Source of the DNA: Euborellia annulipes
Lineage: Eukaryota; Arthropoda; Insecta; Dermaptera; Anisolabididae
Length of the DNA: 64,000 bases
Reading direction: 5' to 3'
NCBI GenBank assembly: GCA_023213315.1
Contig: JAKCPI010005475.1
Span: 62,001 to 126,000, forward strand
Positions 32,758-41,439 of this stretch are shown one piece after another. A program made the translations under genes and the position numbers. The number at the start of each line of letters is the position of its first letter. Position 1 is the first letter of the stretch. The notes below the pieces were generated by a model, which worked only from the letters and a program-made list of their open reading frames with translations, did no database searches and was not told the origin of the DNA.

Positions 32758-33773
32758 CAAAAAATGAATTAACCCTAGCATTTTGGAATATAGGAGGAAT
32801 AAAAAATTTACACAACTTGACAGCACAAGAAGAAAATTATTTACTAAAACACGACATCATAGGAATCCAGGAAACATTCATAACTACAGAAAAAGGCGCA
32901 ATCCCTCACTTTCTAAAACAATTTGATCACATATTTCATCCCGGAACTAAGACAAGTCGATATGGAAGGGCTAGTGGAGGAATAAGTATATTTATAAAAA
33001 AGAATAGATTCAAAAAAATAAATAAAATGAATATAACAGAGAACTGGATTTTTATAAGATATAAAACGCACTCAAACTCCTATATTATAGGCACAATATA
33101 TTTAAAACCAAATTATGATATGGAACAAGAAATGACCAAGCTGGAGGACTATTTAACACATTTGCAGGAACTGTATCCAAAAGACAAAATAATAACGGGA
33201 GGGGATTATAATGCAAGAATAGGGGACCTAAATCAATACGAAGAAGAAATGTTAGTCGATACGAACTTGGAGGCAAAGCGCAAATCACAAGATCAAACAA
33301 TAAATAGAAGAGGCAGAAGAATCACTGAGATCATGGAGTCCCAGGGATTTTTAATTACAAATGGAAGATCGTTGTCGGACAGAGAAGGAGAAGCCACATG
33401 TATTACTTATAATGGTAAAAGTACGATAGATCTAGTCTGGATTAACCAAGAATCAATAACCGATTTTATAGATCTGGAGGTTTCGAGTGTTTCGTTTGTT
33501 TCGGGCCATCTTCTCTGTAGCGTGAGGCTAGCAGAAAATGAAGGTATTGATTACAGTGATGAATTTAAAAATAACACATGTTACATTATCAAGGAAAATG
33601 AGATAAATAAATTAAATTATCAGATAAATCTATCCAATGCGAAAGAAAATCTATATTTCTATTCAGAAGATCCAACATATTTATATAACAACCTGAAAGA
33701 AACAATGAAAAGCGCGGCATTGAATTCACAATATATGATAAAAATTACACATAAAAATAAGAGAAAAAAATAA
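32655..33773 (+). CDS. LINE ORF2, APE-type endonuclease part
   Basis: This part of ORF2 nicks target DNA for target-primed reverse transcription. The frame is open from 32655 and overlaps the end of ORF1 by about 100 bp in a different frame. It has no ATG before the conserved start of the domain, so initiation may depend on reinitiation or frameshifting. Catalytic signatures of the exonuclease-endonuclease-phosphatase fold are in order: FWN (Asn at 32787), IQE (Glu at 32871), GGDYNAR (Asp at 33204, Asn at 33210), STIDLVW (Asp at 33429) and SGHL (His at 33507). All the expected catalytic residues are present. It stops at TAA 33771-33773 beside an A-run. The reverse-transcriptase frame follows one base out of phase, so this is the N-terminal half of a broken ORF2. 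Confidence 0.85.
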   Translation, partial: CFIHCKRRRREQALLRRGSKKRQKIKKKKLLENITKNELTLAFWNIGGIKNLHNLTAQEENYLLKHDIIGIQETFITTEKGAIPHFLKQFDHIFHPGTKTSRYGRASGGISIFIKKNRFKKINKMNITENWIFIRYKTHSNSYIIGTIYLKPNYDMEQEMTKLEDYLTHLQELYPKDKIITGGDYNARIGDLNQYEEEMLVDTNLEAKRKSQDQTINRRGRRITEIMESQGFLITNGRSLSDREGEATCITYNGKSTIDLVWINQESITDFIDLEVSSVSFVSGHLLCSVRLAENEGIDYSDEFKNNTCYIIKENEINKLNYQINLSNAKENLYFYSEDPTYLYNNLKETMKSAALNSQYMIKITHKNKRKK

Positions 33774-36063
33774 AACTTGGTATAACAGTTCATGTAAATG
33801 GGCGAAAAAAAACATCAAAACTCACTATAGGATATGGAGAAACGATAAAACTGAAAAAAACTTAAAAACTTTTATAAAATCAAAAAAGGAATATTCAAAC
33901 ATAATTAAACAAACAAAGAATAATTACCACAAAAAAATAACAAATCAAATGGCGGAAATAAAAAATGGTACGCAATTTTGGTCGTTAGTAAGAAAAATAA
34001 GAAATAGAAAAAACAATAGCGATAATAATGAAATCGAAATGGAAGAATGGGTAAAATTTTATGAAGACTTCTACGATCAGAAAACATATAATCTAAATAT
34101 AAATAAGTTTATAACGCCAATACATCCGTTCCTAGATCAACCTATAACTCTAGATGAAATAAAAAAATGTTTAAAAAAAGCAAAAAGCAGAAAATCTCCG
34201 GGGCTAGATGAAATAAAAAATGAAATGTATAAATTCCTAACCCCGGAATGGCTACACTATCTACAAAATATGTTCAATGTCATATTTGAAAAAGAAAAGG
34301 TTCCTCAAGAATGGGGAAAAATTAAAATGAGACTTATTCACAAAAAAGGAAACTTAAATAATCCAATAAACTATAGAAATATCGCTCTAATAAATTGCAT
34401 AACAAAATTATTCAATAATATATTAACAGAGAGAATCAAAGAATGGGCTGAAAAAAATAATATTATATCCGAGACCCAAGCCGGATTTAGAAAAAACAGA
34501 GGCTGTATGGATAACCTATTTGTATTAAGCTCGGCAATAGCAAACAATATAAGATTAAAAGGAAGATACCTTTTTGCAATATTTGTCGATTTCGAAAAAG
34601 CTTTCGACTCGATCGAACATACAAGATTATATGAAAATTTACTTGAAAATGGACTAAGTGGAAAACTAATTAATATAATAAAAGATATATATGACAAATC
34701 GATGATGGTGGTAAATTGGAGGGAGGAAATTTCTAAAGAAATAAAGATCACGAAAGGAATTTTGCAAGGGGACCCCTTGAGCCCATACCTGTTTTCTCTT
34801 TTTATTAATGATTTAGGGAAATATTTTAGAAAAAGAGGACATAAAGGAGTTAATATGGACGATAAAAATGAAATAATAGAATTAATGTTTGCCGATGATT
34901 TAGTATTATTATCAGATACAGAAATAGAAACAAAAAAACTACTACAAACTTTAGAATCATATGCTAATCAAAAAGGACTGAAAGTTAATTTAAGCAAAAC
35001 AAAAATACTACCATTTAGAAAGAGTCCAAAATGCAAGAAATTAAATCAATTTGATTATAAAGGAAAAAAAGTAGACATAGTAAATGAATATACTTATCTA
35101 GGAGTCCCTTTCTCTATAAGCGGAAAATTTAATAGAGCAACAGAGAGTTTTATGGCAAAAGCAACGGTTGCCTTTAACAATGTAAGAAGCATCTTAATAA
35201 CTACAAAATCGGATAGTTGGGAGACAAAAATAAAACTACAAAATGCTATAATTAATTCAACACTACTATATGCTGCCGAACTATGGGCTCTCCGGTATGG
35301 CTCGAAATTAGGGCAGACAGAGGCAAAATACAAAAAATCACTTCTACAACTCCCCAAAACAACACCAAACGACTATATATATTTGGAGACAGGGAACAAC
35401 AGCGTCGAAGAATCCATAATGAAGAAGACAATTTCTTGGTGGAACAAACTAAGAGATATGCCGGAAAACAGATTACCAAAAGTATGTTTAAAAAGATTAA
35501 TACACTTGGACAGCGTCACAACCAATAAGGAAGACATAAACTGGTATACCCAATTTAAAAACTTATTGAAACCCTTAAATATTGAACCACACGAAATAAA
35601 TAAAAAAAATGTCAAACTAATAATAGAAAAGTATACTACAAAACAAAGAAATGAGGTAAAAATAAGATTAGAAAATTCACACTACAGTGAAACCTATAAA
35701 AGTATCTATCCGGAAACCGGCCCTGCCAAATATTTGCTAATGAGGAACTCCATCTCAAAACACCGGATAATTGCACAGTTAAGATTAGCAAATGAAAGCC
35801 ACTTTATACAAATAATCTACAAAGAGAACATATTAAGAATAAACCCACAAGAAATATGTAGTGTTTGCAACTTAAAAGTGAACGAAAACTTAAAACACAT
35901 AGTTACAGAATGCCCAATGTACCATACAAGCAGAGAAAATCACATAAAAAAGTACATGCAAAACAACAGCCTGGCAGAGATACTCAAGATAGAGACCCAA
36001 GAACATGTAAATGATGTGTATCACTTTATAGTGGAAGTCATAAAAAGAAGACTTTTAATTTAA
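33772..36063 (+). CDS. LINE ORF2, reverse transcriptase and CCHC part
   Basis: This copies element RNA into DNA at the nicked target. The frame is open from the endonuclease stop (TWYNSSCKWAKKN, the linker with conserved W and C) to TAA at 36061-36063. Counting from the first ATG (33949), 704 residues: SRKSPGLDEIKNEMYKFL near 82; YRNIALINCITKLFNNIL near 141; QAGFRKNRGCMDNLF near 180; motif A VDFEKAFD with Asp at about 214; motif B LQGDPLSPYLF near 273; motif C FADD at about 314-317; motif D GLKVNLSKTK; then YLGVPFS. The C-terminal zinc-binding motif is C637-X2-C640-X9-H650-X4-C655. All catalytic aspartates are intact and this section has no internal stop. There is no RNase H domain. One base too many in the A-run near 33765-33772 separates it from the endonuclease. 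Confidence 0.92.
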   Translation, partial: KTWYNSSCKWAKKNIKTHYRIWRNDKTEKNLKTFIKSKKEYSNIIKQTKNNYHKKITNQMAEIKNGTQFWSLVRKIRNRKNNSDNNEIEMEEWVKFYEDFYDQKTYNLNINKFITPIHPFLDQPITLDEIKKCLKKAKSRKSPGLDEIKNEMYKFLTPEWLHYLQNMFNVIFEKEKVPQEWGKIKMRLIHKKGNLNNPINYRNIALINCITKLFNNILTERIKEWAEKNNIISETQAGFRKNRGCMDNLFVLSSAIANNIRLKGRYLFAIFVDFEKAFDSIEHTRLYENLLENGLSGKLINIIKDIYDKSMMVVNWREEISKEIKITKGILQGDPLSPYLFSLFINDLGKYFRKRGHKGVNMDDKNEIIELMFADDLVLLSDTEIETKKLLQTLESYANQKGLKVNLSKTKILPFRKSPKCKKLNQFDYKGKKVDIVNEYTYLGVPFSISGKFNRATESFMAKATVAFNNVRSILITTKSDSWETKIKLQNAIINSTLLYAAELWALRYGSKLGQTEAKYKKSLLQLPKTTPNDYIYLETGNNSVEESIMKKTISWWNKLRDMPENRLPKVCLKRLIHLDSVTTNKEDINWYTQFKNLLKPLNIEPHEINKKNVKLIIEKYTTKQRNEVKIRLENSHYSETYKSIYPETGPAKYLLMRNSISKHRIIAQLRLANESHFIQIIYKENILRINPQEICSVCNLKVNENLKHIVTECPMYHTSRENHIKKYMQNNSLAEILKIETQEHVNDVYHFIVEVIKRRLLI

Positions 36064-36104
36064 TATATAATCATTCGTATCTAAATCAAAGATATTTTAT
36101 CTGT

Positions 36105-36129
36105 AAAAAAAAAAAAAAAAAAAAAAAAA
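36105..36129 (+). other. Poly(A) tract after LINE ORF2
   Basis: Twenty-five A bases only 41 bp after the ORF2 stop, where a LINE 3' tail would be expected. However, the right inverted repeat lies 16 bp further on (CAATGTAAAAAGATTG between). Either the A-run is internal to the element, or the LINE ends here and the inverted repeats belong to something it inserted into. Confidence 0.8.
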
Positions 36130-36145
36130 CAATGTAAAAAGATTG

Positions 36146-36203
36146 TGCTAAAAAAAAAACTCACTCATTTGTATAACCATAGGTTAAAAACAAATAAAGT
36201 TTA
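36146..36203 (-). repeat. Right inverted terminal repeat of the LINE
   Basis: TGCT, ten A bases, CTCACTCATTTGTATAACCA, TAGGTTAAAAACAAATAAAG, TTTA. This is the reverse complement of 31432-31490 apart from a single missing base. A TA microsatellite (TATATATATATA) follows at 36202-36212, mirrored by TATATATA on the outer left side. Confidence 0.95.
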
Positions 36204-36212
36204 TATATATAT

Positions 36213-36510
36213 AAAAAAAAATTATGAAATTATTATAAATCAATTATTGTATTTTTTTCTTTTGAAAATAAATATTTTTACAATCGCCCTTAAATAGTTT
36301 GAACACTTTACTTTTTGTAATTCATAGGAAAGATGTGAAATACCTAGTACAAAATATAAATATTCTCCTAATTTATTATAAATTTTACCTCTTGAAAATT
36401 GATATAATATACTATAGGAAACTAAAATATGTAGGAACAAAGAAAATCTGGTGTGATAGCACAACACACAACTTTCGCATACCAAACGGAAGAAAAACTG
36501 CTTTGAGATC
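36213..36510 (+). mobile_element. Family A 3' part, continuing from 31182
   Basis: After an A-run this resumes family A at TTATAAATCAATTATTGTAT. It continues through ATATTTTTACAATCGCCCTT and GTACAAAATATAAATATTCT to the terminal hairpin block AATCTGGTGTGATAGCACAA and CACACAACTTTCGCATACC, ending with GATCAGTCACACAG. About 230 bp of the middle of the element is missing relative to full copies. It is diverged, so it predates the LINE insertion. Confidence 0.7.
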
Positions 36511-37822
36511 AGTCACACAGTCTTGAAATAAATTTATTTATTTGACGATACCATTTATCCATTTATTTCTCCTGGCCCTTAGGGATTGAAGCAAAAATTT
36601 TCCTAAGAAATAGGAGTTTAAAAAAAAAAAAATTTCTTTTTAATAAAAAATATATTATTATTCTAAAGGTCTTTTAGTATACTTAAATAAATATACTTAT
36701 TGAGAACTTGTATTTTTGTTTATATATAGGCCTATTTATTTTTGTTACGATGAAAAAAAGTAAAAAATTGAAATAAAAAAAACGGCATAAAGGATATATC
36801 GAGAGGGCTTATTGTCTTTGTGTTGACATATCTATTATTCATAAAATATCAAAATTTAACAATTGATGCATAAATGTTACGTTTTTTTTTTTTTTTTTTT
36901 TTGTTTTATTTAATCAACTCACAAGAGAAATATAAATAAAAATAAATTAAAATCTCTTTTTTTTTTCAAGTTGAAGCTAAAATCTGACATTTTGACATTA
37001 GAGGCTTTATGAAAGATAACTTTTATAAACAATTGAACGAACCTATTGCTAACAACGGTCTATATGAAAAAAGAACTCGTAGTATTTATATTAATATGTA
37101 TATATGAAAAAATGTTGGAGTATAATTAAAGTTCTTAGGACGAAACCGATAATAAAAAAAAAAAAAAAAATGGGAATATACAAATATATAATCGCCCTAT
37201 CCGAGGATTATTAGTTCTTATTAAGTATCCCTCGATACTGATAGTTTGTTTCTCTTCTATGCAATTGGCCACTTGACTGCATCGCGGTGTCCCGGCAGAT
37301 GCTGGTGGAAGGGAGTCCGATGTGGCCGCAGCTGCCGTGGAGCAGAGCTCAATTGCGTCCAGATATTAAAGCGTCATAAATAACAGGGGCCGGAAGCACG
37401 GGTTGTCCAGATGGGCAACAACACACCACCACCACACCCTCTTTAATCCAATTACGTAACTGAGGCTGATGTGGCCATCATTACACTCTTTTTTCTCTTA
37501 TTAAATGAAAATTCGGGTGCTAGCAAGGGTGACCAACGACAGAAATGAATGCTTGGAATTTTTCATCATTACCAAAATTAATTAATTATTTAAATAATAA
37601 ATTTAATGCTTAGGGCAGATAAACAGGAGAAGATAAATTAGTTTTTTTTTATTGTTTTATTATAATTTAAAACGGTAGGAATTAAAAATGTAAGCTGAAT
37701 ACCTATAAGCCAACTGTTAGTTTATTAAGATTAGATAATCTATGGATCGTAAATAATTAAAAATTACGAGAGGGTCTTAATTTAACTGCGGGGTATATGG
37801 ACAGCTGAGTGGATAATCAACT
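36511..37822. other. Unique sequence with GC-richer island at 37250-37450
   Basis: The island has GCATCGCGGTGTCCCGGCAG, GATGTGGCCGCAGCTGCCGT, CGTCCAGATATTAAAGCGTC and GCACGGGTTGTCCAGATGGG, then a CACCACCACCA run. It is the most GC-rich unique patch in the window. Open frames through it are short and show no domain I know. TAAAGCGTCATAAATAAC and CCAATTACG look like homeodomain-type sites, but that is only a resemblance. The rest is AT-rich with nothing recognised. Confidence 0.4.
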
Positions 37823-37835
37823 AAGGCTAATAATT

Positions 37836-38085
37836 GCCTGAGCTTGGTGTAGGGATAAGCGTGCTAACCTCGTATACCAAAAGTCGCGGGTTCGGATCCC
37901 AGACAGTCCGATGATTTTATTTGTTATTTGGATACCAAATAATAATAAATAAGAATGCCTGGACCTCCAACAAGTATATTAATCAATAACGGATATCGTC
38001 AAAGTCTTATATGGTCTGAGTTGTCGAAAAAAGTGTGAATGTGTGTGTGAGTGTGAGTGTGAATGAGAAAAAAGTGTGAGAAAAA
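37836..38085 (+). repeat. SINE-B, full length with perfect 13-bp TSD
   Basis: Head GCCTGAGCTTGGTGTAGGGA, B-box CGGGTTCGGATCCCAGACAG, body CCGATGATTTTATTTG, module GTCTTATATGGTCTGAGTTG, tail GTGTGAGTGTGAGTGTGAAT and a short A-run. AAGGCTAATAATT is duplicated at 37823-37835 and 38086-38098. The perfect duplication shows this insertion is comparatively young. Confidence 0.95.
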
Positions 38086-38159
38086 AAGGCTAATAATTTA
38101 TTTATTAATAATATTTTTTTTTTTTTATTTAACAAGACTGTGAGTGTTCTTTATTGATG

Positions 38160-38235
38160 AGGCCAAACATCCCATGGCCCCCGGAAATCGAACCCAGGAT
38201 CTCCGCCTTTCCGGAGCATAAGCGTGCTAATATTT
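38160..38235 (-). repeat. tRNA-like SINE fragment, reverse
   Basis: The minus strand reads ATTAGCACGCTTATGCTCCG, GAAAGGCGGAGATCCTGGGT and TCGATTTCCG: a tRNA-like anticodon arm and a good B-box (GGGTTCGATTTCC). It is followed by GGGGGCCATGGGATG and AAAGAACACTCAC. It resembles the head of a SINE related to SINE-B/C. The 5' half of a tRNA is missing. Confidence 0.55.
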
Positions 38236-38600
38236 TTTTTATTTTTATTAAAAAAAAAATTTTTTTAAAGGCTCAGAATATTTATTTGCCAGAATCGACG
38301 TTTCGAGGGCATCAGTCTTAAGGACTTATAGTTAAATTCGTGCGTCCAGTAATCGTTATAATTATTGATCATTACAATGCATTGATTGGGTAACTCATGA
38401 GCCGTGAAGTGAGTTATATATTCAATTTAATCGAGATGTATGAATAAGCTAAATATATATATATCAAATTATATTCCTCTATTTCAGTATAAATTAATTG
38501 ATTTGATTGCATTTAAAGAGTCTTATAGAACAATCTTTTCTCAAATTTGATTGGTTAGTAAATGTAAATAGACAAGGATTAGTCGACAATTCAAATAAAA
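38236..38600. other. No gene; lone foldback arm
   Basis: At 38265-38345, CAGAATCGACGTTTCGAGGG and CATCAGTCTTAAGGAC look like one arm of the GACGTTTCGG foldback group. The rest is AT-rich. Confidence 0.4.
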
Positions 38601-38740
38601 AAATCTCGACATCGAATTTTTAACATGATCTCAATACTTTCCCTCTATATATTTCATATAAACTTATAGGGTAAGAGAAAGTAAAAAATCTGGTGTGACT
38701 GGTCGCACAACATAAATTTTCTTAGTATATATAGTTTTAA
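38601..38740 (-). mobile_element. Family A head-to-tail junction
   Basis: AAATCTCGACATCGAATTTT, CAATACTTTCCCTCTATATA and AGGGTAAGAGAAAGTA form the outer end of one copy. It is followed after AAAA directly by ATCTGGTGTGACTGGTCGCA then CAACATAAATTTTCTTA, the first hairpin arm of the next copy in the same orientation. Both copies are truncated. As at 5461, the two element ends abut. Confidence 0.75.
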
Positions 38741-39042
38741 TTATTTCAATCTAATTAAACTTATATTTACTTTTTTTAAAAGACGATTTAGAAATTACAA
38801 TTAACAATACAAATAAACTAGGTTATATGTTTCAAAATTTTTATTAAATTATAATTAATCATCAGAAGTTTTTAAATCCCTTCTGATGATGATGACACAT
38901 GAGTGAAATAATTAATAAATATTTTCAAACATATTACCTAGCTTATAATTTGTATATTTAATTTTAATTTACTAAATGTTTCAACTAGAGCCTTCGGTGG
39001 ATAGTTTTTTTCAAATTCTACTAAAGATGAAATATTTGTAGG

Positions 39043-39273
39043 CATAGGCGTAGTCAGGGGGGAGGGGGGGAGCAGGGGTCAAAGCCCCCTCCCTGTTTTG
39101 TCAAGAAATTGATCTATTTCTATAAAATCTATTAAAAACAAATATATATTTTCCCATTGTGAAATTTTTTTTTAAATGAGTTATATAATTTAAATAATTA
39201 ATAATCTAAGTATATATTAATTGCATATCCTCTCTCATCCTAACGAGTGGTTGCCCCCCCCCCCCCCAACATG
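39043..39273. mobile_element. hAT-like MITE with perfect 8-bp TSD
   Basis: A 231-bp element starting CATAGGCGTAGTCAGG and ending in a C run then AACATG, between perfect copies of TTTGTAGG (39035-39042, 39274-39281). It shares GTAGTCAGGGG, CCCCCTCC and the internal CAAATATATATTTTCCCATT block with the element at 52829. Its right TIR is shortened. Non-coding. Confidence 0.85.
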
Positions 39274-39281
39274 TTTGTAGG

Positions 39282-40036
39282 CTTAATTGTGCACAACAAA
39301 ATCAATGAGATGCTTTTAATCTAATTTCTTTAGTAAAACATATTCTATAACCTAATATAAAAGTTGAATTTATATTATTATAATACAGTATGTTATAAAC
39401 AAGAAAAATTGAATTTATTTTATGCGTTTTACTATATAAAAAAAAATCTTAATAAAAAATACCTTTAATTATTTATCAAACAAATTTCGAGTTGTAGAGA
39501 CTGAGAAAAAAAATTATAAAATTAAGGTGAACTTGTTATATTCGAATTTAGAGAAGGCGAGGGCTTGTTTTTGACGATGTCGAAAGCAAAGCAGCGCAAA
39601 ACACTTTGATCAAACCATGGGGTTGACAACTCTTTTAAAATTTCACCACCCACCTTCTTTTTGCATTTGTGCTCCCAGATATGTTATTTTGATTTCGTAA
39701 AATAAAAAAGTTTCTTCTCATTTCTCTATTGATAAATAAAAAAAAAACTTCTAGAGTATATAAGAATATTAATATTAATATTGAAAAAGAAATAATAAAT
39801 ATTAATCTTAAAGATAACGCTCATTATAAAAGCACGCTCGAATTGTTTCTGAAATTATTATACTTTAGATAGACAGGATGATATTAAAATTATTTATCAA
39901 TTTTTTTATTATAAAATATTCTATTCTTCAACAATTCTTCAAAGTTTAAAAATTAATGTGAATTGTCTCAATACATTTTTTTTTTATATTATCTGAAAAG
40001 CTACATTTTTGCGCCCCATGAAATTATATTTCTTTT
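39282..40036. other. AT-rich sequence, nothing recognised
   Basis: I see no gene. ATATTAATATTAATATTGAA at about 39767 is a small simple repeat. Confidence 0.5.
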
Positions 40037-40771
40037 TACTTTCTCGTATAGAGAAAGTATTGTAATCGTAAAAAAATTCGACATCGAGATTTTGTTTCTC
40101 CACGTTTTAGACCGCCCTGAGTCCAAAAATACCATTTTGGGCATTATCTCTCTCTCTCTCTCTCTTGTGTGTGTGTGTGTGTGTGTGTGTGTGAGCACGA
40201 TTGCTTAAAAACCAAAGCAGCTAGATGGATGAAATTTGGTATATGCTCCTCACACTAAAATTGTAGATTTCTATCAACTTTTGGAGAAAATACGTCACTT
40301 GGAAGTAGTACTTTACCTAATAAGTTTTTTCAGAAATTTCGAAATTTTCAAATTACAAATGAATTTGTGAAACAAATGAATTTGTTTATATTTACATGTT
40401 TTTTAATGACACCTGTATGATTTTCTTTTGATTTTTATTTCCAAAATTTACGAAAAATGTCGTTTTCTTCTGTGATTATTTCAAAAACTATTCAGTTTTC
40501 GGAAAAATGTCAAAGAATAAAAACTTTTTAAAATTAAGTATTTTATCATAATATAACAAAGAAATTGAAAATTTCGAAATTTCTGAAAAAACTTATTAGG
40601 TAAAGTACTACTTCCAAGTGACGTATTTACTCCAAAAGTTGATAGAAGTCTATAATTTTAGTGTGAGGAGCATATACCAAATTTCATCCATCTAGCTGCT
40701 TTGGTTTTTAAGCAATCGTGTTCACACACACACCCAGACGTAATTCCAAAGAATATACGAGAAAGTTTCGG
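40037..40771. mobile_element. Foldback element related to family A, ~165-bp inner arms
   Basis: Left end ACTTTCTCGTATAGAGAAAG; right end ATACGAGAAAGTTTCGG. The inner arms, 40191-40357 and 40561-40726, are near-identical inverted copies: AAAACCAAAGCAGCTAGATG, GAAATTTGGTATATGCTCCT, ACTTGGAAGTAGTACTTTAC, TTTCAGAAATTTCGAAATTT. The left arm also carries a TC/TG microsatellite (40146-40192) and ATTCGACATCGAGATTTTG, shared with family A. The centre (about 200 bp) is unique and non-coding. The overall form is a palindrome of about 730 bp. Confidence 0.85.
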
Positions 40772-41132
40772 GGAAGTCATTCCCCATATTTTAATTATTA
40801 AATGAACAAAATAAATAAAATTTAAGGACTTAATTTAAATGTGTTTGGACCAATATATATCCTATTATCAAAATAAAAATTCTCTAAAGTCAATATGGCT
40901 TAAGATGCCGAAAAGATTAAAAAAGGTTTTAATTGTTTGTAAAAAGATTTAATTTATAAAGTTTTTTTTAATTTTTCCTCTCGGCTTTTGAGACCATTTA
41001 GGGATTTTATTGAATAAATATACAGTATATTTATATGAGAAATTTCAATATACTGATGGCCATTGATTATATCCAACATTACTTATTATTTGGAATTCTA
41101 AAGTTCATAATTCTTTTATACCCAGGGTGAGA
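40772..41132. other. SINE 3' modules without a head
   Basis: GTGTTTGGACCAATATATAT, then GTCAATATGGCTTAAGATGC and CGAAAAGATTAAA at 40890-40920, match the shared SINE-B/C 3' module. TCGGCTTTTGAGACCATTTA at 40981 is a second, reversed copy of similar type. No gene. Confidence 0.45.
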
Positions 41133-41439
41133 TGAACATATCACACACTGATGTCAGAAGTGGCACAACAATTCCAGCAAAAATAGCATTTTTTATTTTT
41201 TTAAGTATTTCGCCAACATGAGAGGTCAAATAAACTTTAAACTATTACTAATATATTTATTTAAGATATAAATATATGTATTGCATACTGTAATCTATTA
41301 ATGTCTGACTCCATCTAGCGGAAACTAACATGTGTCGGTTCTGCTGACCGAGGGAGTAGATTTCCTATCTTCTTCGTTTAGACACTATAGCTCAAATTAT
41401 TGAGTTGTGTCACTTCTGTCGCCGGGGTGCGATATGTAG
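41133..41439. mobile_element. TIR element, CAGAAGTGRCACAAC type
   Basis: The left end ACATATCACACACTGATGTC then AGAAGTGGCACAAC is inverted at the right as GTTGTGTCACTTCTGTCGCC then GGGGTGCGATATGT, about 35 bp with a few mismatches. Between are about 235 bp including CATCTAGCGGAAACTAACAT. No frame or clear target duplication. Superfamily unknown. Confidence 0.55.

Larger units (their letters stand above)
31387..36212 (+). mobile_element. Non-LTR retrotransposon (APE-type LINE) bracketed by inverted repeats
   Basis: A LINE of about 4.8 kb with a 5' leader (31491-31940), ORF1, ORF2 (endonuclease plus reverse transcriptase), a short 3' UTR, and a 25-base A-run at 36105-36129. A 58-59 bp inverted repeat plus A/T microsatellite lies outside both the leader and the A-run. 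Codon use is extremely A-rich (AAA, ATA, GAA), matching the strand bias of a LINE coding strand. Two single-base frameshifts make this copy inactive as read, unless they are assembly errors. The coiled-coil/RRM ORF1 is of L1 type; I cannot fix the clade of ORF2 without a phylogeny. No target-site duplication was found. Confidence 0.9.
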
